DNA of 64,000 nt from Pectinatus haikarae (GCF_015732185.1 NZ_WIQM01000014.1:124001-188000), one strand, 5' to 3'. Numbered from the stretch's first letter, positions 27,031 through 36,850 are shown. Program-made: numbers and translations. Notes: generated from the sequence alone by a model not told the origin.

Positions 27031-28385
27031 AATGCTTCTTTTACAGTAGTAACTCCGATTACAGATACATTTTTCATATGACCTATTGAGCTGATGTTCT
27101 TTTGAGGTATGATAATATTTTTAAAGCCGAGCTTGCAGGCCTCCTTAATGCGTATATCCGCACCGTTAACTGCCCGTACCTCACCCGTCAATCCCACCTC
27201 GCCAAAAACAACGGTTCTTTCTTTTACAATCTTATTAGTAAAACTTGAGGCAAGTGCTATGCATAATGCCAAATCACAAGCCGGTTCATCTATTTTTATT
27301 CCGCCTGCTACTTTGACATAAACATCACAAGCTCCCATACTCAAATTTATTCTTTTTTCCAGTACAGCCAATAACAGTTGTATACGCTTGATATCCACAG
27401 AATCGGCTGTCCGCCGCGGTGGAATATAAGGTGTCGCAGCAACAAGGGCTTGTATTTCCACCAACAAGGGCCGTGTTCCTTCGACTGTAGGAACTATTAC
27501 AATACCCGGACCAAGCACCGTCTCCGATAAAAATAAGCTAGAGGCATCAGGAACATCTTTAAGCCCTGTATCACGCATCTCAAATAAACCCAGTTCATTT
27601 GTGCTGCCAAACCGATTTTTAATGGCACGTAAGATCCGATACTGAGCATTGCGTTCACCCTCAAAATAAAGCACGGTGTCAACAATATGTTCCAAAACAC
27701 GCGGCCCAGCCAGAGTTCCGTCCTTGGTGACATGCCCGATTATGAAAACTGCTATTCCTCTGCTTTTAGCTATACGCAAAAGCTCAACCGCACACTCGCG
27801 CACCTGGCTCACACTGCCCGGAGCACTCTGCACATCAGGCCGGAAAATGGTCTGTATAGAATCCACTATGAGCAGCTCGGGCTTTTCCGCATCCACATGT
27901 ATTCCGATACGTTCCATATCTGTTTCGCTGAGCACTTTCATTGTATCAGACAGCGCATTTATTCTTTCGGCACGCATACGTATCTGCTGCAGACTCTCTT
28001 CACCTGTTATATAAAGAACTTTTTTGCTTTTGGAAACACAGGAGCACACCTGCAGATTAAGGCTGGACTTGCCGACACCAGGATCACCGACAACCAGCAC
28101 CAGACTGCCAGGAATAATACCACCACCCAGAACCCGGTCTAGTTCGGAAGAACCTGTGGAAAAACGGGGCATTTTTGCCAGAGAAATATCCGAAAGGAGC
28201 TGTGCAGATTGCGGACGATCAGTCAGGCCAAGTGATAAACCGTGTCTCACATCAGTTTTTACCGTTTCCTCCACCATAGTATTCCAGGAGCCGCATCCCG
28301 GACATTTTCCCATCCATTTGGGTGAATCATATCCGCAGCTTTGACAAACAAATACATTTTTCTTTTTAGGCAACAACATCACCAT
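27015..28385 (-). CDS. radA: DNA repair protein RadA (Sms)
   Basis: RecA-like branch migration helicase of 456 residues. The N-terminal zinc finger has CQSC and CPGCGSW (residues 14-34), Walker A is GDPGVGKSS at 100-108, the RadA-specific KNRFGSTNE near 252, and a Lon-protease-like C-terminal domain (VYVKVAGGIKIDEPACDLA and so on). Downstream of clpC as in other Firmicutes. Starts include ATG 28385 and an ATG two codons later, which has the better spacing from AGGA. Confidence 0.96.
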   Translation of the reverse strand: MVMLLPKKKNVFVCQSCGYDSPKWMGKCPGCGSWNTMVEETVKTDVRHGLSLGLTDRPQSAQLLSDISLAKMPRFSTGSSELDRVLGGGIIPGSLVLVVGDPGVGKSSLNLQVCSCVSKSKKVLYITGEESLQQIRMRAERINALSDTMKVLSETDMERIGIHVDAEKPELLIVDSIQTIFRPDVQSAPGSVSQVRECAVELLRIAKSRGIAVFIIGHVTKDGTLAGPRVLEHIVDTVLYFEGERNAQYRILRAIKNRFGSTNELGLFEMRDTGLKDVPDASSLFLSETVLGPGIVIVPTVEGTRPLLVEIQALVAATPYIPPRRTADSVDIKRIQLLLAVLEKRINLSMGACDVYVKVAGGIKIDEPACDLALCIALASSFTNKIVKERTVVFGEVGLTGEVRAVNGADIRIKEACKLGFKNIIIPQKNISSIGHMKNVSVIGVTTVKEALKAVF

Positions 28386-28419
28386 TTCCTATTTCTAATA
28401 AAGCGTGAAATGATTTTAT

Positions 28420-28500
28420 AAAATGACCGGCCAAGCCAGAGGACAGCAATCAGAAAATTCAATAGAAAATTCATCATCCTCTTTATGACCGGTTCATTTT
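28420..28500 (-). terminator. Terminator region after clpC
   Basis: On the minus strand an AAATGAACCGG arm (to 28490) pairs with CCGGTCATTTT (28430-28420, one bulge) around an inner AGAGGA/TCCTCT stem; followed by ATAAAATC. Weak U-run. Confidence 0.45.
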
Positions 28501-28521
28501 TTTGTAAAAAATTCCTGTGCT

Positions 28522-31068
28522 TCATTCATCCTGCAGCTTTGCAGCACCGCTGCCAGTCGCAACATCAGCTGCAGCAGTCTTTGCTGGTTCATTTGACTCA
28601 TTTATAGGCTCTGTTTCCTGCAATGAAAAAGAAAGCTTGTCATTTTTTTTATCATATGAAACTTTTATCGTATCTCCATCAGCAAACTGTTTTTGCAAGA
28701 GACTTTCTGCCAGTTCGTCTTCAAGATGTTTCTGAATAGCTCTTTTTAAAGGGCGAGCTCCAAATTTTATATCTGTCCCTTTATCAAGAAGAAATTTTTT
28801 TGACTCATTATCAACATTTATACTTATACCAATGTTTTTTAATCTTTTTGTCACATCCAGCAGAAGAATATCCACTATTTTCATCAAGCTGTCCTTATCA
28901 AGCGGGCTGAAAACAATCATTTCATCAATACGATTCAAGAACTCCGGTTTAAAAAGATTCTTTACTTCTTCCATTATCTTTTTTGAACGGACAGCAAAAT
29001 CTTCTGATGCGGCAGATCCCGTATTAAAGCCCATGGTTGAGGTGTTTTTTCTCAGTAATGATGCTCCGACATTCGATGTCATGATAATGACCGTATTTTT
29101 AAAATCCACCGTTCTTCCCTGTCCATCAGTAAGACGTCCGTCTTCAAGTATCTGCAGCAGCAAATTGAAAACGTCGGGATGTGCTTTTTCAATTTCATCA
29201 AGTAAAATTACTGAATATGGCTTTCTCCTGACAACATCAGTCAGCTGACCGCCTTCCTCATATCCCACATAGCCGGGAGGCGCACCGACCATACGTGACA
29301 CAGTATGTTTTTCCATGTACTCAGACATATCAAAACGGACCATGGCATTTTCATCTCCGAACAGCACTTCAGCCAGTGAACGGGCCAATTCTGTTTTACC
29401 GACGCCTGTGGGCCCCAAAAACATAAACGAACCAATTGGTCTTTTGGCATCTTTAAGCCCTGCCCGAGCCCTGCGCACTGCCTTTGCTACAGCGATAACA
29501 GCAGTATCCTGTCCGACTATGCGTTTATGGATTGTTTCTTCCATATGAAGGAGCCGCTTTGCCTCTTTATCAGCCATGCGTCTTGCAGGAATGCCAGTCC
29601 ATGATGATAGTACATCTGCTATATCATCATCTGTAACAAGGATTTGTTTCTCTTCTTTTGCTTTCAACTCATCATTGGATTTTTTCAGAGCATCTTTTAT
29701 TTTACTTTCTTCATCACGTATATTGGCCGCTTGTTCAAAATTCTGAGCATCTATAGCGGTCTTTTTCTCAGTATCCAATTTATCCAGTTGTTCTTTGAGC
29801 TGCTTTAATTCTTCAGGATAAGAAATAGTTGCCAGTCTTACTTTGGAGGCAGCTTCATCCATCAAATCTATTGCCTTGTCAGGAAGAAAACGGTCATTAA
29901 TATAACGCGATGACAGTTTTACTGCCGCCTTGACAGCTTCATCCGTTATTTTTGCCTGATGAAACTCTTCATATTTACTGCGCAAACCAAGCAAAATACT
30001 TATGGCATCTTCTTCAGACGGTTCATCAAGCAAAATCGGCTGAAAACGTCTTTCGAGAGCGGTATCTTTTTCTATATATTTTTTATATTCATTAAGTGTA
30101 GTAGCACCTATAACCTGTATTTCGCCACGTGATAAAGCCGGCTTCAGAATATTAGCGGCATCAATTGACCCTTCGGCAGCACCTGCACCAATAAGAGTGT
30201 GCAATTCATCTATGAACAAAATAATATTGCCGGCCTGCATGATTTCATCAATAATATTCTTTAAACGTTCCTCAAATTCACCGCGATATTTAGCGCCGGC
30301 AACCAAAGAACTCATGCTCAGACTCATAATACGCTTATTAGCAAGTATTTTTGGCATTACACCTTCAGTCATTCTTTTTGCCAGACCTTCGGCAACAGCA
30401 GTTTTGCCGACACCGGGTTCGCCTATGAGAACAGGATTATTTTTTGTGCGCCGCAGCAAAATTTGAATGACCCGCTCTATTTCTTTAGCCCGGCCGATAA
30501 CCGGATCTATCTTATTTTTGAGGACAAGATCTTTGAGATCACGGCAATATCGATTTAGAAAGGGAGTTTTCTTCACAGCATCGGCCTCACTGCCCGAAGT
30601 GCTGCCGTCATTTCCCTCTGTATCATGCTGTCCATTATTGATCATGTCCATTATGGTAGAATGGATTATGTCAAGATCGACTCCCAAGGATACAAGTATC
30701 TTCGATGCTATTGCCTCATCCTGCCGAATAAGTCCAAGTAAAATATGTTCAGTGCCGATATAATTATGCCCCAGCGCCGCCGCCTCATCTTCCGCAAAAT
30801 TCATGACCATTTTGGCCAAGGGAGTATAAGACAATGGATCTCCTGCCATAATAGGCGGAATAATAATAATGTTGTTGAGCCTGCTTTTCACCATATCTCT
30901 GGTTATACCGAGAGATGTCAGCGCTTTTGCTGCCAACCCTTTTTCTTCTCTGGACAGACCAAGCAGAATATGCTCCGTACCTATATAACCGCAACGCTGT
31001 TTATTCGCTTCATAATTAGCAAGTTCCAATACCTTTTCAGCACTGAAAGTCAATTTATTGTTATTCAT
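28522..31068 (-). CDS. clpC: ClpC, AAA+ unfoldase of the Clp protease
   Basis: Class I Clp ATPase of 848 residues. Two N-terminal repeats (YIGTEHILLGL occurs twice, about residues 29 and 104), first AAA domain with GEPGVGKTA (about 220), the UVR/M middle domain (about 430-480) and second AAA domain with GPTGVGKTE (about 555) and a closing C-terminal domain. The pattern is ClpC and not ClpB. Starts by a 4-base overlap with mcsB; SD AAGGAAG is good. It unfolds proteins, including McsB-phosphorylated ones, for ClpP. Confidence 0.96.
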   Translation of the reverse strand: MNNNKLTFSAEKVLELANYEANKQRCGYIGTEHILLGLSREEKGLAAKALTSLGITRDMVKSRLNNIIIIPPIMAGDPLSYTPLAKMVMNFAEDEAAALGHNYIGTEHILLGLIRQDEAIASKILVSLGVDLDIIHSTIMDMINNGQHDTEGNDGSTSGSEADAVKKTPFLNRYCRDLKDLVLKNKIDPVIGRAKEIERVIQILLRRTKNNPVLIGEPGVGKTAVAEGLAKRMTEGVMPKILANKRIMSLSMSSLVAGAKYRGEFEERLKNIIDEIMQAGNIILFIDELHTLIGAGAAEGSIDAANILKPALSRGEIQVIGATTLNEYKKYIEKDTALERRFQPILLDEPSEEDAISILLGLRSKYEEFHQAKITDEAVKAAVKLSSRYINDRFLPDKAIDLMDEAASKVRLATISYPEELKQLKEQLDKLDTEKKTAIDAQNFEQAANIRDEESKIKDALKKSNDELKAKEEKQILVTDDDIADVLSSWTGIPARRMADKEAKRLLHMEETIHKRIVGQDTAVIAVAKAVRRARAGLKDAKRPIGSFMFLGPTGVGKTELARSLAEVLFGDENAMVRFDMSEYMEKHTVSRMVGAPPGYVGYEEGGQLTDVVRRKPYSVILLDEIEKAHPDVFNLLLQILEDGRLTDGQGRTVDFKNTVIIMTSNVGASLLRKNTSTMGFNTGSAASEDFAVRSKKIMEEVKNLFKPEFLNRIDEMIVFSPLDKDSLMKIVDILLLDVTKRLKNIGISINVDNESKKFLLDKGTDIKFGARPLKRAIQKHLEDELAESLLQKQFADGDTIKVSYDKKNDKLSFSLQETEPINESNEPAKTAAADVATGSGAAKLQDE

Positions 31069-32147
31069 GAGATCACTTCCTTATCAGATGAGCTGTCAGA
31101 AATTATTTCGCGTGCAATGTCAGCTCTTTTTTTATCAATTTCCCTTTGTGACATGTTTTCCTTTTCCTGCAAATTTGTTAAATAATTTGTTCTACCAGCA
31201 ATGATGAGTTTATTGAAAACATCAACATCAATACTTGTAATTATCTTTTCGTCAATTCCTATGCGGACATTGCTGACCAAGGATAAAAGTTCTCTTTCTG
31301 AAAGGCTGCGTGCGTATTTCAAAATGCCTAATGCTCTCCAGGCCTGATCACACACCTTATCTTCGGCATATGCTAAAAGTGCCCGTCTCGCCTCACGTTC
31401 ATGAGATACGATTTCCTGAACTGCCCTTGAAAGATTTTCCGTTAATTCCTTTTCATTGAAGCCAAGTGAAAGTTGATTCGCAATCTGAAAAAGATTGCCC
31501 GGAGCATTACTGCCATAAAACCCCCGCACTGCCAGTCCCAACTGCGGAGATATGTTTATAATTTTAGCGATCTGATTAGTTGCTGCCAATCCCGGCAGGT
31601 GGAGCAGCACAGAGGCTCTCAATCCTGTCCCAAGATTTGTCGGACATGCTGTTAAATATCCCATATTATCATCAAAAGCTATATCATATTCTTCTTCAAT
31701 GCAATTATCAGTATCAAAAGCCGTCATCATCGGATCTGAAAGATCAAGGCCGCTCTTCATGCATTGAATCCGAAGATGATCATCTTCATTGACCATTATT
31801 GATATGTCACTGTCAGCATTTACAATTAATGATCTTGAATCTGAATGCTTTGTAAAATTACCGCTTATAAGATGTTTTTCAACAAGCACTCTTTTTTGGA
31901 GATCAGTAAGTTTATCCATATCAAGGCATATATAATTAGTTTTGGTAGTTGCTGATATTTTATCTAGAACACTCAAAAGTCTGCTTCTGGCATCAGCCAA
32001 TTGCTCTGTTGATGCCCTGTTTGGAAAAGGAAGATCTTTAAAATTTCTGGCAAGACGTATGCGGCTCAATAGAACGATGTCACTGTCTGTCCCCTTACCG
32101 TCCATCCATGTAATATTATTGTCTGTAAAAATATTCTGCAGCATCAT
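31065..32147 (-). CDS. mcsB: Protein arginine kinase McsB
   Basis: Phosphagen-kinase-like enzyme of about 360 residues with the ATP-binding and arginine-binding segments SDIVLLSRIRLARNFKDLPFP, VNEDDHLRIQ, LTACPTNLGTGLRASVLLHL and GFYGSNAPGNLFQIANQL. It phosphorylates arginine residues of proteins and of CtsR, marking them for ClpCP. Start at ATG 32147 rather than 32165: GGGAGG lies 7 bases before it and the mcsA stop ends one base earlier. Confidence 0.95.
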   Translation of the reverse strand: MMLQNIFTDNNITWMDGKGTDSDIVLLSRIRLARNFKDLPFPNRASTEQLADARSRLLSVLDKISATTKTNYICLDMDKLTDLQKRVLVEKHLISGNFTKHSDSRSLIVNADSDISIMVNEDDHLRIQCMKSGLDLSDPMMTAFDTDNCIEEEYDIAFDDNMGYLTACPTNLGTGLRASVLLHLPGLAATNQIAKIINISPQLGLAVRGFYGSNAPGNLFQIANQLSLGFNEKELTENLSRAVQEIVSHEREARRALLAYAEDKVCDQAWRALGILKYARSLSERELLSLVSNVRIGIDEKIITSIDVDVFNKLIIAGRTNYLTNLQEKENMSQREIDKKRADIAREIISDSSSDKEVIS

Positions 32148-32148
32148 C

Positions 32149-32706
32149 CTAAGACCTCCCTTCATTCAGATTCAATTCTTTTTCAAGCCTTCGAATACAG
32201 TCACGCACCTGAGCAGCCTTTTCATATTCTTCGCTGTCCACATATGTTTCTATCTGCTTACGAAGTAAAGCAAGTTCCTGCTGTATATTTAATGTTTTTC
32301 CTGCACGATGAGGAATTTTTCCTGTATGTTTACTTGAACCGTGGATACGTCTAAGCAAAGGTTCAAGTCTGTTTCTGAATGTATTATAACACGTGCCGCA
32401 GCCTATTTTCCCCGATCGTGTAAAATCCATATATGTCATACCGCAGGAAGGACAGGCATATTCTTCTCCCGCCGGAGGTGCATTAGCCGGCGTGGTCTGC
32501 TGATCATTAGGAGAATTATTAAAAATTCCAGAAAGGAAATCATTGACAGAGAATATTTCCGGCTGGTTCTCAGAATGCTCCTGCATTATAAAGTCACCAT
32601 ATTTAGCAGCACATTCCTCACAAAGATAACGGTCAATTTTATTATTGCCATTTATCTGAGTAATATGCATACAAGCATCATTTTTCTTGCAGTTATCACA
32701 TAACAT
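32149..32706 (-). CDS. mcsA: McsA, activator of McsB, zinc-binding
   Basis: Protein of 185 residues with two CxxC zinc fingers at the N-terminus (CDNCKKNDAC, CEEC), another pair (CPSCGMTYMDF and CGTCYNTF at about 84-105), and a C-terminal UVR motif (EYEKAAQVRDCIRRLEKEL). The layout is that of McsA, which binds and stimulates McsB and modulates CtsR. Three bases separate it from ctsR. Confidence 0.94.
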   Translation of the reverse strand: MLCDNCKKNDACMHITQINGNNKIDRYLCEECAAKYGDFIMQEHSENQPEIFSVNDFLSGIFNNSPNDQQTTPANAPPAGEEYACPSCGMTYMDFTRSGKIGCGTCYNTFRNRLEPLLRRIHGSSKHTGKIPHRAGKTLNIQQELALLRKQIETYVDSEEYEKAAQVRDCIRRLEKELNLNEGRS

Positions 32707-32709
32707 TTT

Positions 32710-33165
32710 TTATTCCTCCTCTGCAAAATCAGCCAAAGTTATAAATAAGGAACGGAGAAACTTTACCCTGTCTGATGACGAAAGTTTATCGTAAATATTA
32801 TTGAATGCTTGATAAATCAATGCAGCCTCTCTGTTTTTTAGCAGATCATGCCTTAACATATAATCTATCATATTATGGAGGTCTTTTATAGTAGTTTCTC
32901 CATTTATTTTGTCGATCAGATCATTATAAACCAGCTCTTGCAGCGGTACCCGCGTTATTCTTATAAATCCGCCGAGGCCTCTGCGCGATTCCACCACAAA
33001 CCCCTTATCAGAAGTAAAGCGTGTATTCAAAACGTAGCTTATCTGTGAAGGGGCACATTCTATAACACCAGCAATATCAGCACGTTTCAATATTACATTG
33101 CTATTCTGTTGTGCAGCTAAACGCTGCAATATATAATGTTCAATAAGATCCGCTATATTACTCAT
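32710..33165 (-). CDS. ctsR: CtsR transcriptional repressor of class III heat-shock genes
   Basis: Protein of about 151 residues with the CtsR DNA-binding region (LKRADIAGVIECAPSQISYV, then RFTSDKGFVVESRRGLGGFI with the basic wing) and a C-terminal region RDGLL-type replaced by RHDLLKNREAALIYQAF. ATG 33165 is preferred over the upstream GTG 33171 because AAGGTGAG spaces better. First gene of ctsR-mcsA-mcsB-clpC. A direct repeat of AAAGTCAA with an 8-base period lies in the promoter. Confidence 0.94.
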   Translation of the reverse strand: MSNIADLIEHYILQRLAAQQNSNVILKRADIAGVIECAPSQISYVLNTRFTSDKGFVVESRRGLGGFIRITRVPLQELVYNDLIDKINGETTIKDLHNMIDYMLRHDLLKNREAALIYQAFNNIYDKLSSSDRVKFLRSLFITLADFAEEE

Positions 33166-33202
33166 AATCACTCACCTTCAAATCTTACTTATATTATAGT
33201 AT

Positions 33203-33231
33203 ATTATATTTGACTTTTTGACTTTTTGCAA
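33203..33231 (-). promoter_or_regulatory. ctsR operon promoter with probable CtsR-type repeats
   Basis: On the minus strand -35 TTGCAA (33231-33226) and -10 TATAAT (33208-33203), 17-base spacer. The spacer holds two AGTCAAA heptads whose GTC triplets are 8 bases apart. The published CtsR operator has two heptads separated by three bases (period 10), so spacing here is atypical. Confidence 0.65.
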
Positions 33232-33324
33232 GCATTTATTTCTTTTTTCTAAGTAATTATTTGCCGCTTTGAATTAATTATTTTGAGTAACATCACTATA
33301 TATTTCAATGCTCATTCCTAAATA

Positions 33325-33368
33325 AAAACAGTGCTGCCCGTCATTTAACAGGCAGCACTGTTTTTATT
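33325..33368 (-). terminator. Terminator of ileS
   Basis: Perfect 14-bp stem AAAACAGTGCTGCC (33325-33338) / GGCAGCACTGTTTT (33351-33364) with a T tract on the minus strand at its left side. Confidence 0.8.
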
Positions 33369-36300
33369 TCACATACAAAATAACCTTTTCACCATTTATA
33401 TTCCATTCTTTAGAAAATCCTTCCAATTTACCGGATTCAATGGAATCAGCCAAGACTATTTTTTGTATATCAGTACAATTTCTTTTAAGAATGGAAGCAA
33501 TTTTTTCATTGCCGTCCACACAAACTTTTATTCTATCTGTGACTTCAAAACCGTTTTCCTTGCGCATAGTCTGTATTTTGCTGATTATTTCACGCACAAA
33601 GCCTTCTTCAATCAGCTCAGGAGTGAGTGTCGTTTCAATGGCAACCACAACCTTATTATAAGTTTCAGTTGCGAATCCCTCAGTCTGTGTCACAGAAATT
33701 TCAACATCCTCACGAACAAGAGTGAAAGCTCCACCAGACAATGATATTTTCAGGCTGCCATTTTTATCCAGTTCTTCTTTTGCCGCATGTCCATTAAGCG
33801 ATGCAAGGACTTTTTTTATTTCATTAATCTGTCTACCGGCTTTTGGTCCAAGAATTTTAAACTGAGGTTTAAAGCTATATGCCAAATATTTTTCCATATC
33901 ATCTTTAAAATCTACATTTTTTATGTTAAGCTCATCAGCAACAATAGCTTTATAGAAAGCATCCAGCACAAAAGGAGCTTTTACAAACATCTGCCCTATA
34001 GGCTGACGATTTTTTATATTTGCCGTGTTGCGTGCAGCGCGTCCCAAAGAAACAATTTCCAGCACAAGCTGCATATTTTTTTCTAACTCTTCATCTATAT
34101 ATGCTTCATTGGCAGTAGGAAAATCGCATAGATGGACACTTTCATTAGCATCTGTATAAGAGTTTCTCACTAAATTTTGATAAATAGTATCCGTTATAAA
34201 AGGAATCATTGGCGCCGCAAGTTTTATAAATGTAGACAAAGCCATATAAAGCGTCATATAGGCATTAATTTTATCTTCGGTCATATCCTTGCCCCAGAAG
34301 CGTTCACGGCTGCGGCGAACATACCAGTTGGATAATTCATCCACAAAATCCTGCAGTGATTTGGCTGTCTCCGTTACACGATAAGCCGATAAATTTGCAT
34401 CAACGGATTTTATCAGACTATTAAGACGTGAAAGCAGCCACTTGTCCATCACCGGCAGGTTTTCATAGTCCAGTTCATATTTTGAAGGATTAAATTTATC
34501 AATATTAGCATAAAGAATATAAAACGCATACGTATTCCATAATGTTCCCAGGAATTTCCGCTGTCCTTCCTGAACGGCATCATCATGAAAGCGATTTGGC
34601 AGCCACGGTGCGCTGTTTTCATAAAAATACCAGCGGATAGCATCTGCCCCATGCTTCTGCAAAGCTTCCATCGGTTCTACGGCATTGCCTTTTGACTTGC
34701 TCATTTTTTGGCCATTCTTGTCCTGAACATGACCGAGAACAATTACATTTTTATATGCCGGTTTATCAAAAAGCAATGTAGATATAGCAATCAAAGAATA
34801 AAACCAGCCGCGAGTCTGATCCACCGCTTCAGAAATAAAATCAGCCGGAAATGTTTTTTCAAACAGTTCCTTATTTTCAAACGGGTAATGCCACTGGGCA
34901 AACGGCATTGCTCCAGAGTCAAACCAACAGTCTATTACTTCTGGCACACGATGCATTTTCCCTCCGCACTTAGGACATTTTATGGTAACTGTGTCAAGAA
35001 ACGGACGATGCAGTTCTATATTGTCAGGACAATTATCAGACATAGCTTTCAACTCATCTATTGAACCGATTGAATGTTGATGACCGCATTCACATTCCCA
35101 AATATTAAGAGGTGTCCCCCAATAACGATTACGACTGATGCCCCAATCCTGAACATGCTCGATCCAATCACCAAACCGGCCTTTTCCGATAGTCGGCGGT
35201 ATCCAGTTGACTTTGTCGTTATTCCTTATCAACTTTTCACGCACAGCTGTCATTCTTATGAACCATGATTCGCGCGCATAATAAATCAGCGGTGTATCAC
35301 AGCGCCAGCAATGAGGATAACTATGCTCAAAATTTGGTGCATCAAAAAGAAGTCCTTTTTCAGCAAGATCCTTCAAAATAAGAGGATCCGCTTTTTTGAC
35401 AAAAACACCCGCCCAATCGGTTTCCTCTGTCAGACAACCCTTTGCATCAACGAACTGTACAAAGCCAATATCATATTTGCGGCAGACGCGGGAATCGTCT
35501 TCACCAAATGCCGGCGCCATATGAACAATACCTGTGCCATCTGCTGTGGTCACATAATCATCACATGTAACATAGAATGATTTTTTCTTTATCTTCCCAA
35601 TGGCAAATGGATACAGCGGTTCATATTCCTTGTATTCCAGTTCTTTACCGGGAAGTTTTTCAAGAACAGAAAAATCTTCGCCGAGGACCTTAGATGCAAG
35701 TGTTTCAGCCAAATAATATGTGTAATCACCACTTTTGGCTTTTACATACATTACTTCCGGATTTACGCATAAAGCCAGATTTGAAGGCAGCGTCCATGGT
35801 GTTGTGGTCCATGCGAGAAAATAAGCGTTCTCTCCCTTGACTTTGAATCGAACTATTGCTGAACGTTCTTTTACATCCTTATAACCCTGTGCCACTTCAT
35901 GTGAAGAAAGTGGTGTTCCGCATCGTGGACAATAGGGAACAATCTTATGCCCCTGATATAATAGGTCTTTTTCCCAGATGGTTTTCAATGCCCACCATAC
36001 AGATTCAATATATTTGTTGTCATAGGTAACATAGGGATCATCCATATCTGCCCAATAACCGACAGTTCGTGAAAATTCCTCCCACATCCCCTTATATTTC
36101 CATACACTTTCTTTGCATTTCTTTACAAATGGCTCTATACCATATTTTTCGATCTGCTCCTTGCCGTCAAGACCCAACAGTTTTTCCACTTCCAGTTCCA
36201 CCGGCAGACCGTGAGTATCCCAGCCTGCCTTGCGAACGGTTTGATATCCTTTCATTGCTTGAAAACGAGGTATCATATCTTTGATAACACGGGTCAAAAC

Positions 36301-36474
36301 ATGACCTATATGCGGTTTGCCGTTAGCCGTAGGCGGTCCATCATAGAAAGTGAACATATTATTTTTTTCGCGCTGGTCTATACTTTTTTGAAAAATATTG
36401 TTTTCCTGCCAAAATTTTTCAATATTCTTTTCTCGCTGCGTAAAGTTCAAACTTGTTTCCACTTTTTCATACAT
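33364..36474 (-). CDS. ileS: isoleucyl-tRNA synthetase (long type)
   Basis: Class I synthetase of 1036 residues. HIGH is at 55-58 (GKPHIGHVL) after FYDGPPTANG, and KMSKS is near 589 in NGQKMSKSKGN. The size and the HIGH context YDGPPTANGKPHIGH indicate the longer, eukaryote-like type 2 form, which is often associated with mupirocin tolerance; that property is inference. SD GGAGGA is 8 bases from ATG 36474. Preceded by an Ile T-box. Confidence 0.97.
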   Translation of the reverse strand: MYEKVETSLNFTQREKNIEKFWQENNIFQKSIDQREKNNMFTFYDGPPTANGKPHIGHVLTRVIKDMIPRFQAMKGYQTVRKAGWDTHGLPVELEVEKLLGLDGKEQIEKYGIEPFVKKCKESVWKYKGMWEEFSRTVGYWADMDDPYVTYDNKYIESVWWALKTIWEKDLLYQGHKIVPYCPRCGTPLSSHEVAQGYKDVKERSAIVRFKVKGENAYFLAWTTTPWTLPSNLALCVNPEVMYVKAKSGDYTYYLAETLASKVLGEDFSVLEKLPGKELEYKEYEPLYPFAIGKIKKKSFYVTCDDYVTTADGTGIVHMAPAFGEDDSRVCRKYDIGFVQFVDAKGCLTEETDWAGVFVKKADPLILKDLAEKGLLFDAPNFEHSYPHCWRCDTPLIYYARESWFIRMTAVREKLIRNNDKVNWIPPTIGKGRFGDWIEHVQDWGISRNRYWGTPLNIWECECGHQHSIGSIDELKAMSDNCPDNIELHRPFLDTVTIKCPKCGGKMHRVPEVIDCWFDSGAMPFAQWHYPFENKELFEKTFPADFISEAVDQTRGWFYSLIAISTLLFDKPAYKNVIVLGHVQDKNGQKMSKSKGNAVEPMEALQKHGADAIRWYFYENSAPWLPNRFHDDAVQEGQRKFLGTLWNTYAFYILYANIDKFNPSKYELDYENLPVMDKWLLSRLNSLIKSVDANLSAYRVTETAKSLQDFVDELSNWYVRRSRERFWGKDMTEDKINAYMTLYMALSTFIKLAAPMIPFITDTIYQNLVRNSYTDANESVHLCDFPTANEAYIDEELEKNMQLVLEIVSLGRAARNTANIKNRQPIGQMFVKAPFVLDAFYKAIVADELNIKNVDFKDDMEKYLAYSFKPQFKILGPKAGRQINEIKKVLASLNGHAAKEELDKNGSLKISLSGGAFTLVREDVEISVTQTEGFATETYNKVVVAIETTLTPELIEEGFVREIISKIQTMRKENGFEVTDRIKVCVDGNEKIASILKRNCTDIQKIVLADSIESGKLEGFSKEWNINGEKVILYVK

Positions 36475-36529
36475 ACGATAATTCCTCCAAAGTAAAAGTA
36501 ATATTTCGCCGGATTGCTGCTATTTGATA

Positions 36530-36815
36530 CAAAAAAAGCCCTCACCCTAAAACAGGATGAAGGCCGGACTGATCATCATACCACCTATTTCACATACCAC
36601 CATATGCAACCCTTTTAACGGCAGGACCCGGCATAAGCCTAATAATTACCGCAACCAAGTGCCGCATAAGCGCCCTTTTATTGAAGAAAATTTTCAGCCA
36701 GCGGCTCAGGAGTGATCTGCAAAAATATATATCGGCACCGATCTCACACTGTCATCGGCTCGCTGCAGCTGTCTATATTCCGCCCGTCTCCTTCAAAGCC
36801 TTTATTAATATTATG
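36530..36815 (-). ncRNA. T-box leader RNA, isoleucine specifier, upstream of ileS
   Basis: Minus-strand leader. Stem I has the GATGACAGTG and GATCGG/CCGAT elements, and ATC (Ile, in AGATCACT) is the apparent specifier. The antiterminator is AGG-[UGGUAUG]-AUGA pairing with UCAU-CCU (36586-36554), so the usual bulge ACC is AUG here and the common CCGCG is missing. The competing terminator is GCCTTCATCCT/AGGGTGAGGGC (36564-36538) followed by seven T. Uncharged tRNA-Ile should turn ileS on. Confidence 0.85.
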
Positions 36816-36821
36816 CTTGCT

Positions 36822-36850
36822 ATAATATCACAAAATTGTTTTAAATTCAA
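36822..36850 (-). promoter_or_regulatory. Promoter of the ileS leader
   Basis: On the minus strand -35 TTGAAT (36850-36845) and -10 TATTAT (36827-36822), 17-base spacer. Confidence 0.65.
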
